Assembly: GCA_021613375.1 (NCBI GenBank)
Contig: CM038727.1
Coordinates: forward strand, 1,933,481-1,997,480
Origin: Megaleporinus macrocephalus
Taxonomy: Eukaryota; Chordata; Actinopteri; Characiformes; Anostomidae
Direction: 5' to 3'
DNA: 64,000 bases
Below are positions 21,001-34,205 of the stretch, piece by piece. The position numbers were made by a program, and so were the translations under genes. The notes beneath the pieces are model-generated. The model ran no database searches. It was not told the origin of the DNA and saw only the letters and a list, made by a program, of their open reading frames with translations. Every line of letters starts with the position of its first letter. Positions within the stretch are counted from its first letter, which is position 1.

Positions 21001-24000
21001 CTTATACTGTGTTCATATTCTGTTCATACTCTGTTCATACCCTGTTCATACTCCTCATACTCTGTTCATACTCCTCATACTCTGTTCATACTCCTCATAC
21101 TCTGTTCATACTCCTCATACTCTGTTCATACTCCTCACACTCTGTTCATACTCCTAACACTCTGTTCATACTCCTCATACTCTGTTCATACTCCTCATAC
21201 ACTGTTCATACTCCTCATACTCTCTTCATACTCCTCAAACTCTGTTCATACTCCTAACACTCTGTTCATACTCCTCATACTCTGTTCATACTCCTCATAC
21301 TCTGTTCACACTCCTCACACTCTGTTCATACTCCTCACACTCTGTTCATACTCCTCACACTCTGTTCATACTCTGTTCATACTCCTCACACTCTGTTCAT
21401 ACTCCTCATACTCTGTTCATACTCCTCACACTCTGTTCATACTCCTCATACTCTCTTCATATTCCTCACACTCTGTTCATACTCCTCACACTCTGTTCAT
21501 ACTCCTCATACTCTCTTCATACTCCTCACATTCTCTTCATACTCCTCATACCCTGTTCATACTCCTCATACTCTGTTCATACTCCTCATACTCTGTTCAT
21601 ACTCCTCATACTCTGTTCATACCCTAACACTCTCTTCATACTCCTCATACTCTGTTCATACTCCTCACACTCTGTTCATACTCCTCACACTCTGTTCATA
21701 CTCCTCATAATCTGTTCATACTCCTCATACTCTCTTCATACTCCTCATACTCTCTTCATACTCCTCACACTCTGTTCATACTCCTCACACTCTGTTCATA
21801 CTCCTCATACTCTCTTCATACTCCTCATACTCTGTTCATACTCCTCATACCCTGTTCATACTCCTCACACTCTGTTCATACTCTCTTCATACTCTGTTCA
21901 TACTCCTCATACTCTGTTCATACTCCTCACACTCTGTTCATACTCCTCATACTCTGTTCATATTCCTCACACTCTGTTCATACTCTCTTCACACTCTGTT
22001 CATACTCCTCACACTCTGTTCATACTCTCTTCATACTCTGTTCATATTCCTCACACTCTGTTCATACTCCTCACACTCTGTTCATACTCCTCACACTCTG
22101 TTCATACTCCTCACACTCTGTTCATACTCCTCACACTCTGTTCATATTCCTCACACTCTGTTCATACTCCTCACACTCTGTTCATACTCTCTTCATACTC
22201 TGTTCATATTCCTCACACTCTGTTCATACTCCTCACACTCTGTTCATACTCCTCACACTCTGTTCATACTCTCTTCATACTCTGTTCATACTCCTCACAC
22301 TCTGTTCATACTCCTCACACTCTGTTCATACTCTCTTCATACTCTGTTCATACTCCTCATACTCTGTTCATACTCCTCACACTCTGTTCATACTCCTCAC
22401 ACTCTGTTCATACTCTCTTCATACTCTGTTCATATTCCTCACACTCTGTTCATACTCCTCACACTCTGTTCATACTCCTCACACTCTGTTCATACTCCTC
22501 ACACTCTGTTCATACTCCTCACACTCTGTTCATATTCCTCACACTCTGTTCATACTCCTCACACTCTGTTCATACTCCTCACACTCTGTTCATACTCCTC
22601 ACACTCTGTTCATATTCCTCATACTCTGTTCATACTCCTCACACTCTGTTCATACTCCTCACACTCTGTTCATACTCTCTTCATACTCTGTTCATACTCC
22701 TCACACTCTGTTCATACTCTCTTCATACTCTGTTCATATTCCTCACACTCTGTTCATACTCCTCACACTCTGTTCATACTCCTCACACTCTGTTCATACT
22801 CCTCACACTCTGTTCATACTCCTCACACTCTGTTCATATTCCTCACACTCTGTTCATACTCCTCACACTCTGTTCATACTCCTCACACTCTGTTCATACT
22901 CCTCACACTCTGTTCATACTCCTCACACTCTGTTCATATTCCTCACACTGTGTTCATACTCCTCACACTCTGTTCATACTCCTCACACTCTGTTCATACT
23001 CCTCACACTCTGTTCATATTCCTCACACTCTGTTCATACTCATCACACTCTGTTCATACTCCTCACACTCTGTTCATATTCCTCACACTCTGTTCATACT
23101 CCTCACACTCTGTTCATACTCCTCACACTCTGTTCATACTCCTCATACTCTGTTCATACTCCTCATACTCTCTTCATACTCCTCACACTCTGTTCATACT
23201 CCTCACACTCTGTTCATACTCCTCATACTCTGTTCATACTCCTCATACTCTCTTCATACTCCTCACACTCTGTTCATACTCCTCACACTCTGTTCATACT
23301 CCTCATACTCTGTTCATACTCCTCACACTCTGTTCATACTCCTCATATTCTGTTCATACTCCTCATACTCTCTTCATACTCCTCATACTCTGTTCATACT
23401 CCTCACACTCTCTTCATACTCCTCATACTCTGTTCATACTCCTAACACTCTGTTCATACTCCTCATACTCTGTTCATACTCCTCACACTCTGTTCATACT
23501 CCTCATACTCTGTCCATACTCCTCATACTCTCTTCATACTCCTCATACTCTGTTCATACTCCTTATACTGTGTTCATATTCTGTTCATACTCTGTTCATA
23601 CCCTGTTCATACTCCTCATACTCTGTTCATACTCCTCATACTCTGTTCATACTCCTCATACTCTGTTCATACTCCTCATACTCTGTTCATACTCCTCACA
23701 CTCTGTTCATACTCCTAACACTCTGTTCATACTCCTCATACTCTGTTCATACTCCTCATACCCTGCTCATACTCCTCATACTCTGTTCATACTCCTCATA
23801 CTCTGTTCATACTCCTCATACTCTGTTCATACTCCTCATACCCTGCTCATACTCCTCATACTCTGTTCATACTCCTCATACTCTGTTCATACTCCTCATA
23901 CTCTGTTCATACTCCTCACACTCTGTTCATACTCCTAACACTCTGGTCATACTCCTCATACTCTGTTCATACTCCTCATACACTGTTCATACTCCTCATA

Positions 24001-26053
24001 CTCTCTTCATACTCCTCAAACTCTGTTCATACTCCTAACACTCTGTTCATACTCCTCATACTCTGTTCATACTCCTCATATTCTGTTCACACTCCTCACA
24101 CTCTGTTCATACTCCTCACACTCTGTTCATACTCCTCACACTCTGTTCATACTCTGTTCATACTCCTCACACTCTGTTCATACTCTCTTCATACTCTGTT
24201 CATACTCCTCACACTCTGTTCATACTCCTCATACTCTCTTCATACTCCTCACACTCTGTTCATACTCCTCATACTCTGTTCATACTCCTCACACTCTGTT
24301 CATACTCCTCATACTCTCTTCATATTCCTCACACTCTGTTCATACTCCTCACACTCTGTTCATACTCCTCATACTCTCTTCATACTCCTCACATTCTCTT
24401 CATACTCCTCATACCCTGTTCATACTCCTCATACTCTGTTCATACTCCTCATACTCTGTTCATACTCCTAACACTCTCTTCATACTCCTCATACTCTGTT
24501 CATACTCCTCACACTCTGTTCATACTCCTCACACTCTGTTCATACTCCTCATATTCTGTTCACACTCCTCACACTCTGTTCATACTCCTCACACTCTGTT
24601 CATACTCCTCACACTCTGTTCATACTCTGTTCATACTCCTCACACTCTGTTCATACTCTCTTCATACTCTGTTCATACTCCTCACACTCTGTTCATACTC
24701 CTCATACTCTCTTCATACTCCTCACACTCTGTTCATACTCCTCATACTCTGTTCATACTCCTCACACTCTGTTCATACTCCTCATACTCTCTTCATATTC
24801 CTCACACTCTGTTCATACTCCTCACACTCTGTTCATACTCCTCATACTCTCTTCATACTCCTCACATTCTCTTCATACTCCTCATACCCTGTTCATACTC
24901 CTCATACTCTGTTCATACTCCTCATACTCTGTTCATACTCCTCATACTCTGTTCATACTCCTAACACTCTCTTCATACTCCTCATACTCTGTTCATACTC
25001 CTCACACTCTGTTCATACTCCTCATACTCTGTTCATACTCCTCATAATCTGTTCATACTCCTCATACTCTCTTCATACTCCTCATACTCTCTTCATACTC
25101 CTCACACTCTGTTCATACTCCTCACACTCTGTTCATACTCCTCATACTCTCTTCATACTCCTCACATTCTCTTCATACTCCTCATACCCTGTTCATACTC
25201 CTCATACTCTGTTCATACTCCTCATACTCTGTTCATACTCCTCATACTCTGTTCATACTCCTAACACTCTCTTCATACTCCTCATACTCTGTTCATACTC
25301 CTCACACTCTGTTCATACTCCTCACACTCTGTTCATACTCCTCATATTCTGTTCACACTCCTCACACTCTGTTCATACTCCTCACACTCTGTTCATACTC
25401 CTCACACTCTGTTCATACTCTGTTCATACTCCTCACACTCTGTTCATACTCTCTTCATACTCTGTTCATACTCCTCACACTCTGTTCATACTCCTCATAC
25501 TCTCTTCATACTCCTCACACTCTGTTCATACTCCTCATACTCTGTTCATACTCCTCACACTCTGTTCATACTCCTCATACTCTGTTCATACTCCTCACAC
25601 TCTGTTCATACTCCTCACACTCTGTTCATACTCCTCATACTCTCTTCATACTCCTCACATTCTCTTCATACTCCTCATACCCTGTTCATACTCCTCATAC
25701 TCTGTTCATACTCCTCATACTCTGTTCATACTCCTCATACTCTGTTCATACTCCTAACACTCTCTTCATACTCCTCATACTCTGTTCATACTCCTCACAC
25801 TCTGTTCATACTCCTCATACTCTGTTCATACTCCTCATAATCTGTTCATACTCCTCATACTCTCTTCATACTCCTCATACTCTCTTCATACTCCTCACAC
25901 TCTGTTCATACTCCTCACACTCTGTTCATACTCCTCATACTCTCTTCATACTCCTCATACTCTGTTCATACTCCTCATACCCTGTTCATACTCCTCACAC
26001 TCTGTTCATACTCCTCATACTCTCTTCATACTCCTCATACTCTGTTCCTACTC
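21001..26053. repeat. 20-bp minisatellite array, zone B with higher-order duplications
   Basis: The rare marker 'cttatactgtgttcatattc' occurs at 21001, 23562 and 26054, about 2.5 kb apart, and the markers 'cctcatacactgttcat' and 'cctcaaactctg' also recur (21184/23975 and 21234/24014). Nested shorter duplications are visible: 'cctcatattctgttcacac' (ttctg at 24081, 24554, 25347) and 'cctcacattctcttcat' (ttctc at 24394, 24867, 25167, 25660) give repeated offsets of 473 and 793 bp. Confidence 0.93.
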
Positions 26054-29000
26054 CTTATACTGTGTTCATATTCTGTTCATATTCTGTTCATACTCTGTTC
26101 ATACTCTGTTCATACTCCTCACACTCTGTTCATACTCCTCACACTCTGTTCATACTCCTCACACTCTGTTCATACTCTCTTCATACTCTGTTCATACTCC
26201 TCACACTCTGTTCATACTCCTCACACTCTGTTCATACTCTGTTCATACTCTGTTCATAATCCTCACACTCTGTTCATACTCTCTTCATACTCTGTTCATA
26301 TTCCTCACACTCTGTTCATACTCCTCACACTCTGTTCATACTCCTCACACTCTGTTCATACTCCTCACACTCTGTTCATACTCCTCACACTCTGTTCATA
26401 TTCCTCACACTCTGTTCATACTCCTCACACTCTGTTCATACTCCTCACACTCTGTTCATACTCTCTTCATACTCTGTTCATACTCCTCACACTCTGTTCA
26501 TACTCTCTTCATACTCTGTTCATATTCCTCACACTCTGTTCATACTCCACACACTCTGTTCATACTACTCACACTCTGTTCATACTTCTCACACTCTGTT
26601 CATACTCCTCACACTCTGTTCTTATTCCTCACACTCTGTTCATACTCCTCACACTCTGTTCATACTCCTCACACTCTGTTCATACTCCTCACACTCTGTT
26701 CATATTCCTCACACTCTGTTCATACTCCTCACACTCTGTTCATACTCCTCACACTCTGTTCATACTCCTCACACTCTGTTCATATTCCTCACACTCTGTT
26801 CATACTCCTCACACTCTGTTCATACTCCTCACACTCTGTTCATACTCCTCACACTCTGTTCATACTCTCTTCATACTTTGTTCATATTCCTCACACTCTG
26901 TTCATACTCCTCACACTCTTTTCATACTCTGTTCATACTCCTCACACTCTGTTCATATTCCTCACACTCTTTTCATACTCTGTTCATACTCCTCACACTC
27001 TGTTCATACTCTCTTCATACTCTGTTCATACTCCTCACACTCTGTTCATACTCTCTTCATACTCTGTTCATATTCCTCACACTCTGTTTATACTCCTCAC
27101 ACTCTGTTCATACTCCTCACACTCTGTTCATACTCCTCACACTCTGTTCATACTCCTCACACTCTGTTCATATTCCTCACACTCTGTTCATACTCCTCAC
27201 ACTCTGTTCATACTCCTCACACTCTGTTCATACTCCTCACACTCTGTTCATACTCCTCACACTCTGTTCATATTCCTCACACTCTGTTCATACTCCTCAC
27301 ACTCTGTTCATACTCCTCACACTCTATTCATATTCCTCACACTCTGTTCATACTCCTCACACTCTGTTCATACTCCTCACACTCTGTTCATACTCCTCAC
27401 ACTCTGTTCATACTCGCTTCATACTCTGTTCATATTCCTCACACTCTGTTCATACTCCTCACACTCTTTTCATACTCTGTTCATACTCCTCACACTCTGT
27501 TCATACTCCTCACACTCTTTTCATACTCTGTTCATACTCCTCACACTCTGTTCATACTCTGTTCATACGCTGTTCATACTCCTCACACTCTGTTCATATT
27601 CTCTTCATACTCTCTTCATACTCTGTTCATACTCCTCACACTCTGTTCATACTCTCTTCATACTCTGTCCATGCTTCTCACACTCTGTTCATACTCCTCA
27701 CACTCTGTTCATACTCTCTTCATACTTTGTTCATACTCCTCATACTCCTCACACTCTGTTCATACTCTCTTCATGCTCTGTTCATACTCCTCACACTCTG
27801 TTCATACTCTGTTCATACTCCTCATACTCTATTCATGCTCCTCACACTCTGTTCATACTCTGTTCATACTCCTCATACTCTGTTCATACTCCTCATACTC
27901 TGTTCATACTCCTCACACTCTGTTCATACTCCTCACACTGTTCATACTCCTCACACTCTGTTCATACTCTTCATACTCTGTTCATACTCCTCATACTCTC
28001 TTCATACTCCTCATACTCTGTTCATACTCCTTATACTGTGTTCATACTCTGTTCATACTCTCTTCATACTCTGTTCATGCTCCTCACACTCTGTTCATAC
28101 TCCTCATACTCTGTTCATACTCCTCATACTCTGTTCATACTCCCTTCATACTCTGTTCATGCTCCTCACACTCTGTTCATACTCCTCATACTCTGTTCAT
28201 ACTCCTCATACTCTCTTCATACTCCTCATACTCTGTTCATGCTCCTCACACTCTGTTCATACTCTGTTCATACTCTGTTCATACTCCTCACACTCTGTTC
28301 ATACTCCTTACACTCTGTTCATACTCTCTTCATACTCTGTTCATACTCCTCACACTCTGTTCATACTCCTCACACTCTGTTCATACTCTGTTCATACTCC
28401 TCACACTCTGTTCATACTCCTCATACTCTGTTCATGCTCCTCACACTCTGTTCATACTCTGTTCATACTCTGTTCATACTCCTCACACTCTGTTCATACT
28501 CCTTACACTCTGTTCATACTCTCTTCATACTCTGTTCATACTCCTCACACTCTGTTCATACTCCTCACACTCTGTTCATACTCTCTTCATACTCTGTTCA
28601 TACTCCTCACACTCTGTTCATACTCCTCACACTCTTTTCATACTCTGTCCATACTCCTCACACTCTGTTCATACTCCTCACACTCTTTTCATACTCTGTT
28701 CATACTCCTCACACTCTGTTCATACGCTGTTCATACTCCTCACACTCTGTTCATATTCTCTTCATACTCTCTTCATACTCTGTTCATACTCCTCACACTC
28801 TGTTCATACTCTCTTCATACTCTGTCCATGCTTCTCACACTCTGTTCATACTCCTCACACTCTGTTCATACTCTGTTCATACTCTATTCATGCTCCTCAC
28901 ACTCTGTTCATACTCCTCACACTCTTTTCATACTCCTCATACTCTGTTCATACTCCTCATACTCTGTTCATACTCCTCACACTCTGTTCATACTCCTCAC

Positions 29001-31185
29001 ACTCTGTTCATACTCTTCATACTCTGTTCATACTCCTCATACTCTCTTCATACTCCTCATACTCTGTTCATACTCCTTATTCTGTGTTCATATTCTGTTC
29101 ACACTCTGTTCATACTCTGTTCATACTCTCTTCATACTCTCTTCATACTCTGTTCATACTCCTCACACTCTGTTCATACTCTGTTCATACTCCTCACACT
29201 CTGTTCATACTCCTCATACTCTGTTCATACTCCTCATACTCTGTTCATACTCCTAACACTCTCTTCATACTCCTCACACTCTGTTCATACTCTGTTCATA
29301 CTCTGTTCATACGCTGTTCATACTCCTCACACTCTGTTCATATTCTCTTCATACTCTCTTCATACTCTGTTCATACTCCTCACACTCTGTTCATACTCTC
29401 TTCATACGCTGTTCATGCTTCTCACACTCTGTTCATACTCCTCACACTCTGTTCATACTCTCTTCATACTCTGTTCATACTCCTCACACTCTGTTCATAC
29501 TCTCTTCATGCTCTGTTCATACTCCTCACACTCTGTTCATACTCCTCACACTCTGTTCATACTCCTCACACTCTGTTCATACTCTCTTCATGCTCTGTTC
29601 ATACTCCTCACACTCTGTTCATACTCTGTTCATACTCCTCACACTCTGTTCATACTCTCTTCATGCTCTGTTCATACTCCTCACACTCTGTTCATACTCT
29701 GTTCATACTCCTCACACTCTGTTCATACTCCTCACACTCTGTTCATACTCTCTTCATGCTCTGTTCATACTCCTCACACTCTGTTCATACTCTGTTCATA
29801 CTCTCTTCATGCTCTGTTCATACTCCTCATACTCCTCACACTCTGTTCATACTCCTCACACTCTGTTCATACTCTCTTCATACTCTGTTCATACTCCTCA
29901 CACTCTGTTCATACTCCTCACACTCTTTTCATACTCTGTTCATACTCCTCACACTCTGTTCATACTCCTCACACTCTTTTCATACTCTGTTCATACTCCT
30001 CACACTCTGTTCATACTCTGTTCATACGCTGTTCATACTCCTCACACTCTGTTCATATTCTCTTCATACTCTCTTCATACTCTGTTCATACTCCTTACAC
30101 TCTGTTCATACTCTCTTCATACTCTGTTCATGCTTCTCACACTCTGTTCATACTCCTCACACTCTGTTCATACTCTCTTCATACTCTGTTCATACTCCTC
30201 ACACTCTGTTCATACTCTCTTCATGCTCTGTTCATACTCCTCACACTCTGTTCATACTCCTCACACTCTGTTCATACTCCTCACACTCTGTTCATACTCT
30301 CTTCATGCTCTGTTCATACTCCTCACACTCTGTTCATACTCTGTTCATACTCCTTACACTCTGTTCATACTCTCTTCATGCTCTGTTCATACTCCTCACA
30401 CTCTGTTCATACTCCTCACACTCTGTTCATACTCCTCACACTCTGTTCATACTCTCTTCATGCTCTGTTCATACTCCTCACACTCTGTTCATACTCTGTT
30501 CATACTCCTCACACTCTGTTCATACTCCTCACACTCTGTTCATACTCTCTTCATGCTCTGTTCATACTCCTCATACTCTGTTCATACTCTGTTCATACTC
30601 CTCACACTCTGTTCATACTCCTCACACTCTGTTCATACTCCTCACACTCTGTTCATACTCTCTTCATGCTCTGTTCATACTCCTCACACTCTGTTCATAC
30701 TCTGTTCATACTCCTCACACTCTGTTCATACTCCTCACACTCTGTTCATACTCTCTTCATGCTCTGTTCATACTCCTCACACTCTGTTCATACTCTGTTC
30801 ATACTCCTCATACTCTGTTCATGCTCTGTTCATACTCTCTTCATGCTCTGTTCATACTCCTCATACTCTGTTCATACTCTGTTCATACTCTGTTCATACT
30901 CTGTTCATACTCTGTTCATACTCTGTTCGTACTCCTCACACTCTGTTCATACTCTCTTCATACTCTGTTCATGCTCCTCACACTCTGTTCATACTCTGTT
31001 CATACTCCTCATACTCTGTTCATACTCTGTTCATACTCTCTTCATACTCTGTTCATGCTCTGTTCATACTCCTCATACTCTGTTCATGCTCCTCACACTC
31101 TGTTCATACTCTGTTCATACTCCTCACACTCTGTTCATACTCTGTTCATACTCTCTTCATACTCTGTTCATGCTCCTCATACTCC
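26054..31185. repeat. 20-bp minisatellite array, zone C with interspersed 11-bp units
   Basis: Here 20-bp units alternate with shorter 'ttcatactctg' / 'ttcatactctc' steps of 11 bp. A 'ttcatgctctg' variant appears only after about 27770. The marker 'cttatactgtg' (or a one-base variant) recurs at 26054, 28030 and 29076. Since 20 and 11 are not multiples of three and the plus-strand units contain no stop codons, all three forward frames stay open for kilobases (792, 1051, 1216 and 539 aa). The 1216-aa frame even runs 140 bp into unique flank. None is called as a gene. Confidence 0.97.
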
Positions 31186-31553
31186 TTTGCTAGCTTTAGC
31201 CTATGCTAAAGTATGGACACTTTCAATGTACGGTTTGATTGTTGTTTGTTTTCTAGTCAGTAGTGTACTCGATAGCGTCAGCTCAGGCATCACTAACACA
31301 GCAATTAAGATATTATCATAGATTATATATATATATCACACACTCCTACTGGCAGCGTGAACATGACTGTGCTTGTTACCTGAACTGCGCTGTAATGGGG
31401 TCCGTAATGGCGTCTAAGGTCAGTATCTGCAGGTTCCTCTTACTCACGCAGGTCAGTTTAGAAGCTGATCTGTTCAGACTGAAGTCTGATATACATCATA
31501 TTTAAAATACACTTTCAACAGTTTAACATGAAAATCAGATTCAGGCCACTCAC
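31186..31553. other. Unique sequence flanking the array
   Basis: Includes 'tttagcctatgctaaag' and a short (TA) run at 31323-31336. No gene signal. Confidence 0.4.
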
Positions 31554-31708
31554 TGTGTGAGCAGTGCTGATGAGCGTGTGGTTCTGGGTGAAGTCCAGTG
31601 GTCTCTGGGGTTGATGGGAAGTCTGGTTTCTGCCTCTGGTTGTGAGTAAATACTGTAGTTTGTTGTTCTTCAGCCTCGTGGTCGTCAGTGTTGAGTTGAT
31701 GAGTTCCT
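31554..31708 (-). CDS. Possible internal exon, unknown gene (weak)
   Basis: On the minus strand a pyrimidine-rich 'tgtttctgagtgttcttcac acag' (split) ends at 31709 as an acceptor, and 'GTGAGT' (complement of 31548-31553) is a textbook donor. The 155-bp interval is open in two frames. One reads EELINSTLTTTRLKNNKLQY, then LLTTRGRNQTSHQPQRPLDF; the other continues through VFTHNQRQKPDFPSTPETTG. I recognise neither. No partner exon was found. Equally likely to be chance. Confidence 0.2.
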
Positions 31709-31777
31709 CTGTGTGAAGAACACTCAGAAACAAAACCCACTTCAGAACAAATCACCAGCCACGGTAGTGAAGAGTAA

Positions 31778-31811
31778 TCACACACACACACACACACACA
31801 AGTACACACAC

Positions 31812-31846
<35 letters not shown>

Positions 31847-32216
31847 AGTACACACACATAAGTACACACACACACACGTACATATGCACATACAGATGTA
31901 CACACATACACACATATACATACGCGCACACACACACACACAAACACACACACACATAAGTACACACACATAAGTACACACACACACATGTACATATGCA
32001 CATACAGATGTACACACATACACACATATACATATGCGCACACACACACATATTTATACATACATACATAAAGACACACACAAACCCATACACACACACA
32101 CACACATACATTCACATACACATATGTAGACACATACATACAAACACACACACACTCATACATACATAAACACATGCATACGTAAATACACACAGACAGA
32201 CATACGCACGCACACA

Positions 32217-32279
<63 letters not shown>
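31778..32279. repeat. (CA)n compound microsatellite/minisatellite
   Basis: Interrupted CA repeat with ACATAAGT, ACATATGC and ACATACAGATG words. A segment containing 'tacatatgcacatacagatg' is duplicated at 31879 and 31991 (112-bp offset). It ends in a pure (CA) run at 32218-32277. Minus-strand frames (up to 267 aa of Cys-Val) are artefacts. Confidence 0.95.
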
Positions 32280-32282
<3 letters not shown>

Positions 32283-32350
32283 CTGTGTATTAATTACAGC
32301 ACTGTTTAAATCACCTGCTGAGTTCTGAGTGTTGAGCGTGCCTGTTTGTT

Positions 32351-32438
<88 letters not shown>

Positions 32439-32440
32439 TT
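32351..32440. repeat. (GT)n microsatellite facing the (CA)n run
   Basis: About 43 GT units with one 'gtatgtat' interruption. It is the inverse complement of the pure CA run ending at 32277, separated by about 73 bp of unique sequence. Confidence 0.95.
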
Positions 32441-33056
32441 TGGTCTGTAGCAGCTGTGGTGACTCTGTAATGGTCACACTTGAGCGTAGGCCTCGGCTCA
32501 GCACTGGAATCAGTTCAGGCACTCCTTGCTGTTGCCAGGCGAAGCACCAAGTCTTCTGAATTCTGCACAGGAAATTGTTCTTCTTGACAAAATCATGTCC
32601 TTCTGAGATGCGGGTTCTTCTCTGAAAGCTGAGTGAAGTGTGTCGGCACTCATGCTGGTTTTCAAGGTGAGGTTCAAGTTTGTTGGCCTCTTAAGAACCA
32701 TGAAAATACTAAGTGGACTGTAGAAAACAAAACAAAAACATTAATTACATGAATTAATCCTCTTTACCTTCAACTGAGGAGCTCATCCTGAGTACCCTGA
32801 GTATCCTGAGCTCATCCTGTTCCTAGATTCTTTCCGCCCAAATCATACATCTTAATTTGTGAGTATAAATATGACATTGTCCCCAGTGTATTAAATTCAA
32901 TAGATAAACAATAATCGTGTATTAAACTGTGCAGAACTGCATTCACTGCAGAGGTTGTGTAACTTATTAACATTTATAAGATCCAGGAATACATGGAACC
33001 ATCAAATACATGAAAGTAAAGTAGTTACATGACCATGAACATCAGCCATAACATTA
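32441..33056. other. Unique sequence
   Basis: No gene recognised. A small imperfect duplication 'gagtaccctgagtatcctga' lies at 32790-32809. Confidence 0.35.
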
Positions 33057-33578
33057 ACAACACCTCCTTATATCTCCACTGTATCAGCTCCACTGACCAT
33101 ACAGGAGCTCCACTTACAGACTGTAGTTCATCTGATTCTCTGTTTATTACTCTGTTCTTTAATGATCAGGACCCCCACAGGACCACCACAGAGCAGATAC
33201 TATTAGGAAGGTGGGTCATTCTCAGCATTGCATGTGTGTGTTGTGCTGGTGTGAGTGGATCAGACACAGCAGTGCTGCTGCTGGAGTGTTTAAACACTGT
33301 GTCCACTCGCTGTCCACTCTATTAGACACTCCTATTACTTGCTGGTCCACCTTGTAGATGTAAAGTTTGTGTTCCTCTAGTTCTTCATCAGTGGACACAG
33401 GACACCACCCACAGGACACTGCTGTCTGGATAGTTTTGGTTGGTGGACGATTCTCAGTCCAGCAGTGACACTGAGGTGTTTAAACACTCCACCTCCCTAA
33501 TAGTATCTGCTCTGTGGGGGTCCTGATCATTAAAGAACAGAATACAGAGAATCAGATGAACTACAGTCTGTAAGTGTA
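33057..33578. mobile_element. Palindromic DNA-transposon-like repeat, near-complete copy C
   Basis: The left arm ('ctgtatcagctccactgacc', 'ctgtagttcatctgattctc', 'gatcaggacccccacaggac') is repeated inverted in the right arm ('gggggtcctgatcattaaag', 'gatgaactacagtctgtaag'), ending at 33578. The centre holds 'ctggagtgtttaaacactgt' and exactly two 14-bp units (acaggacaccaccc, acaggacactgctg; 33397-33424). Long imperfect arms with no transposase suggest a foldback or non-autonomous DNA element. Confidence 0.8.
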
Positions 33579-34205
33579 GAAGACCATCAGAAGACCCTCA
33601 GAGTTGAAAGAGTGTCTTGCCGTCTGCAGGAGACGTATCTGTTGATCTGCTTTCGCTCTAAACAGGATTAGCATTTAGAAGGTGTTGCTGTTGGTTCGGT
33701 TCTAATGATGTGAGCTGTGAGTTCACGTTCCCCCGTACGTCCAGACGAAGCAGAACTAATGTGAGAATATCTGGACCTTGTTTTTAATGGGCTGACGCGG
33801 CGGCGAGGAGAAGGATAGGTGAACCTCTGAAACAGATGGTCCGTGTTTACACTGGCTTCGGAATTCATCATTTGCTTCCACATGGCTTGAAATGAGGCGA
33901 TTTGCTCGCCTGTGCGTCTTTCGCCCGTAGAACAGACGGGAGGGAGCGGAGATGAAGGGCTCCGCCGGCCGAAAACATTTGCAACACGTGCAGGACCAAT
34001 AAATAGCGTTAGATGCTCTCGCGCTGGATTTCCTTCCAGTTCATACTTCTGTAACTTTCAGAATAATGAGCTGCGTCCTGTCTTATGCTAATATTTCGAT
34101 TCGCAGCCACGTTAAACAGCTGGAGACCCATCTGGCTGGAAAAACACACAGTGAAAAACAAAGAAAAACCATAAAGATGAAGGTACATCACCTGCAGGAC
34201 TGTAA
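33579..34205. other. Unique GC-balanced segment, candidate regulatory DNA
   Basis: Non-repetitive sequence with blocks like 'cggaattcatcatttgcttc', 'ggaccaataaatagcgttag' (CCAAT plus AT core) and 'tcttatgctaatatttcgat' (33850-34100). Short minus-strand frames lack coding context. Confidence 0.35.

Noticed and set aside
18521..31185. CRISPR-like array
   Set aside because: There are no unique spacers between repeats, the units are head-to-tail and diverge gradually, and the window is vertebrate DNA without cas genes.
27671..31321. A 1216-residue open frame that looks like a giant repetitive protein
   Set aside because: It is a stop-free by-product of the 20/11-bp minisatellite; two other registers are equally open and the residues merely restate the DNA period.
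31474..32522. Cys/Val-rich and Thr/His-rich frames over the CA/GT repeats
   Set aside because: They are direct translations of dinucleotide repeats.
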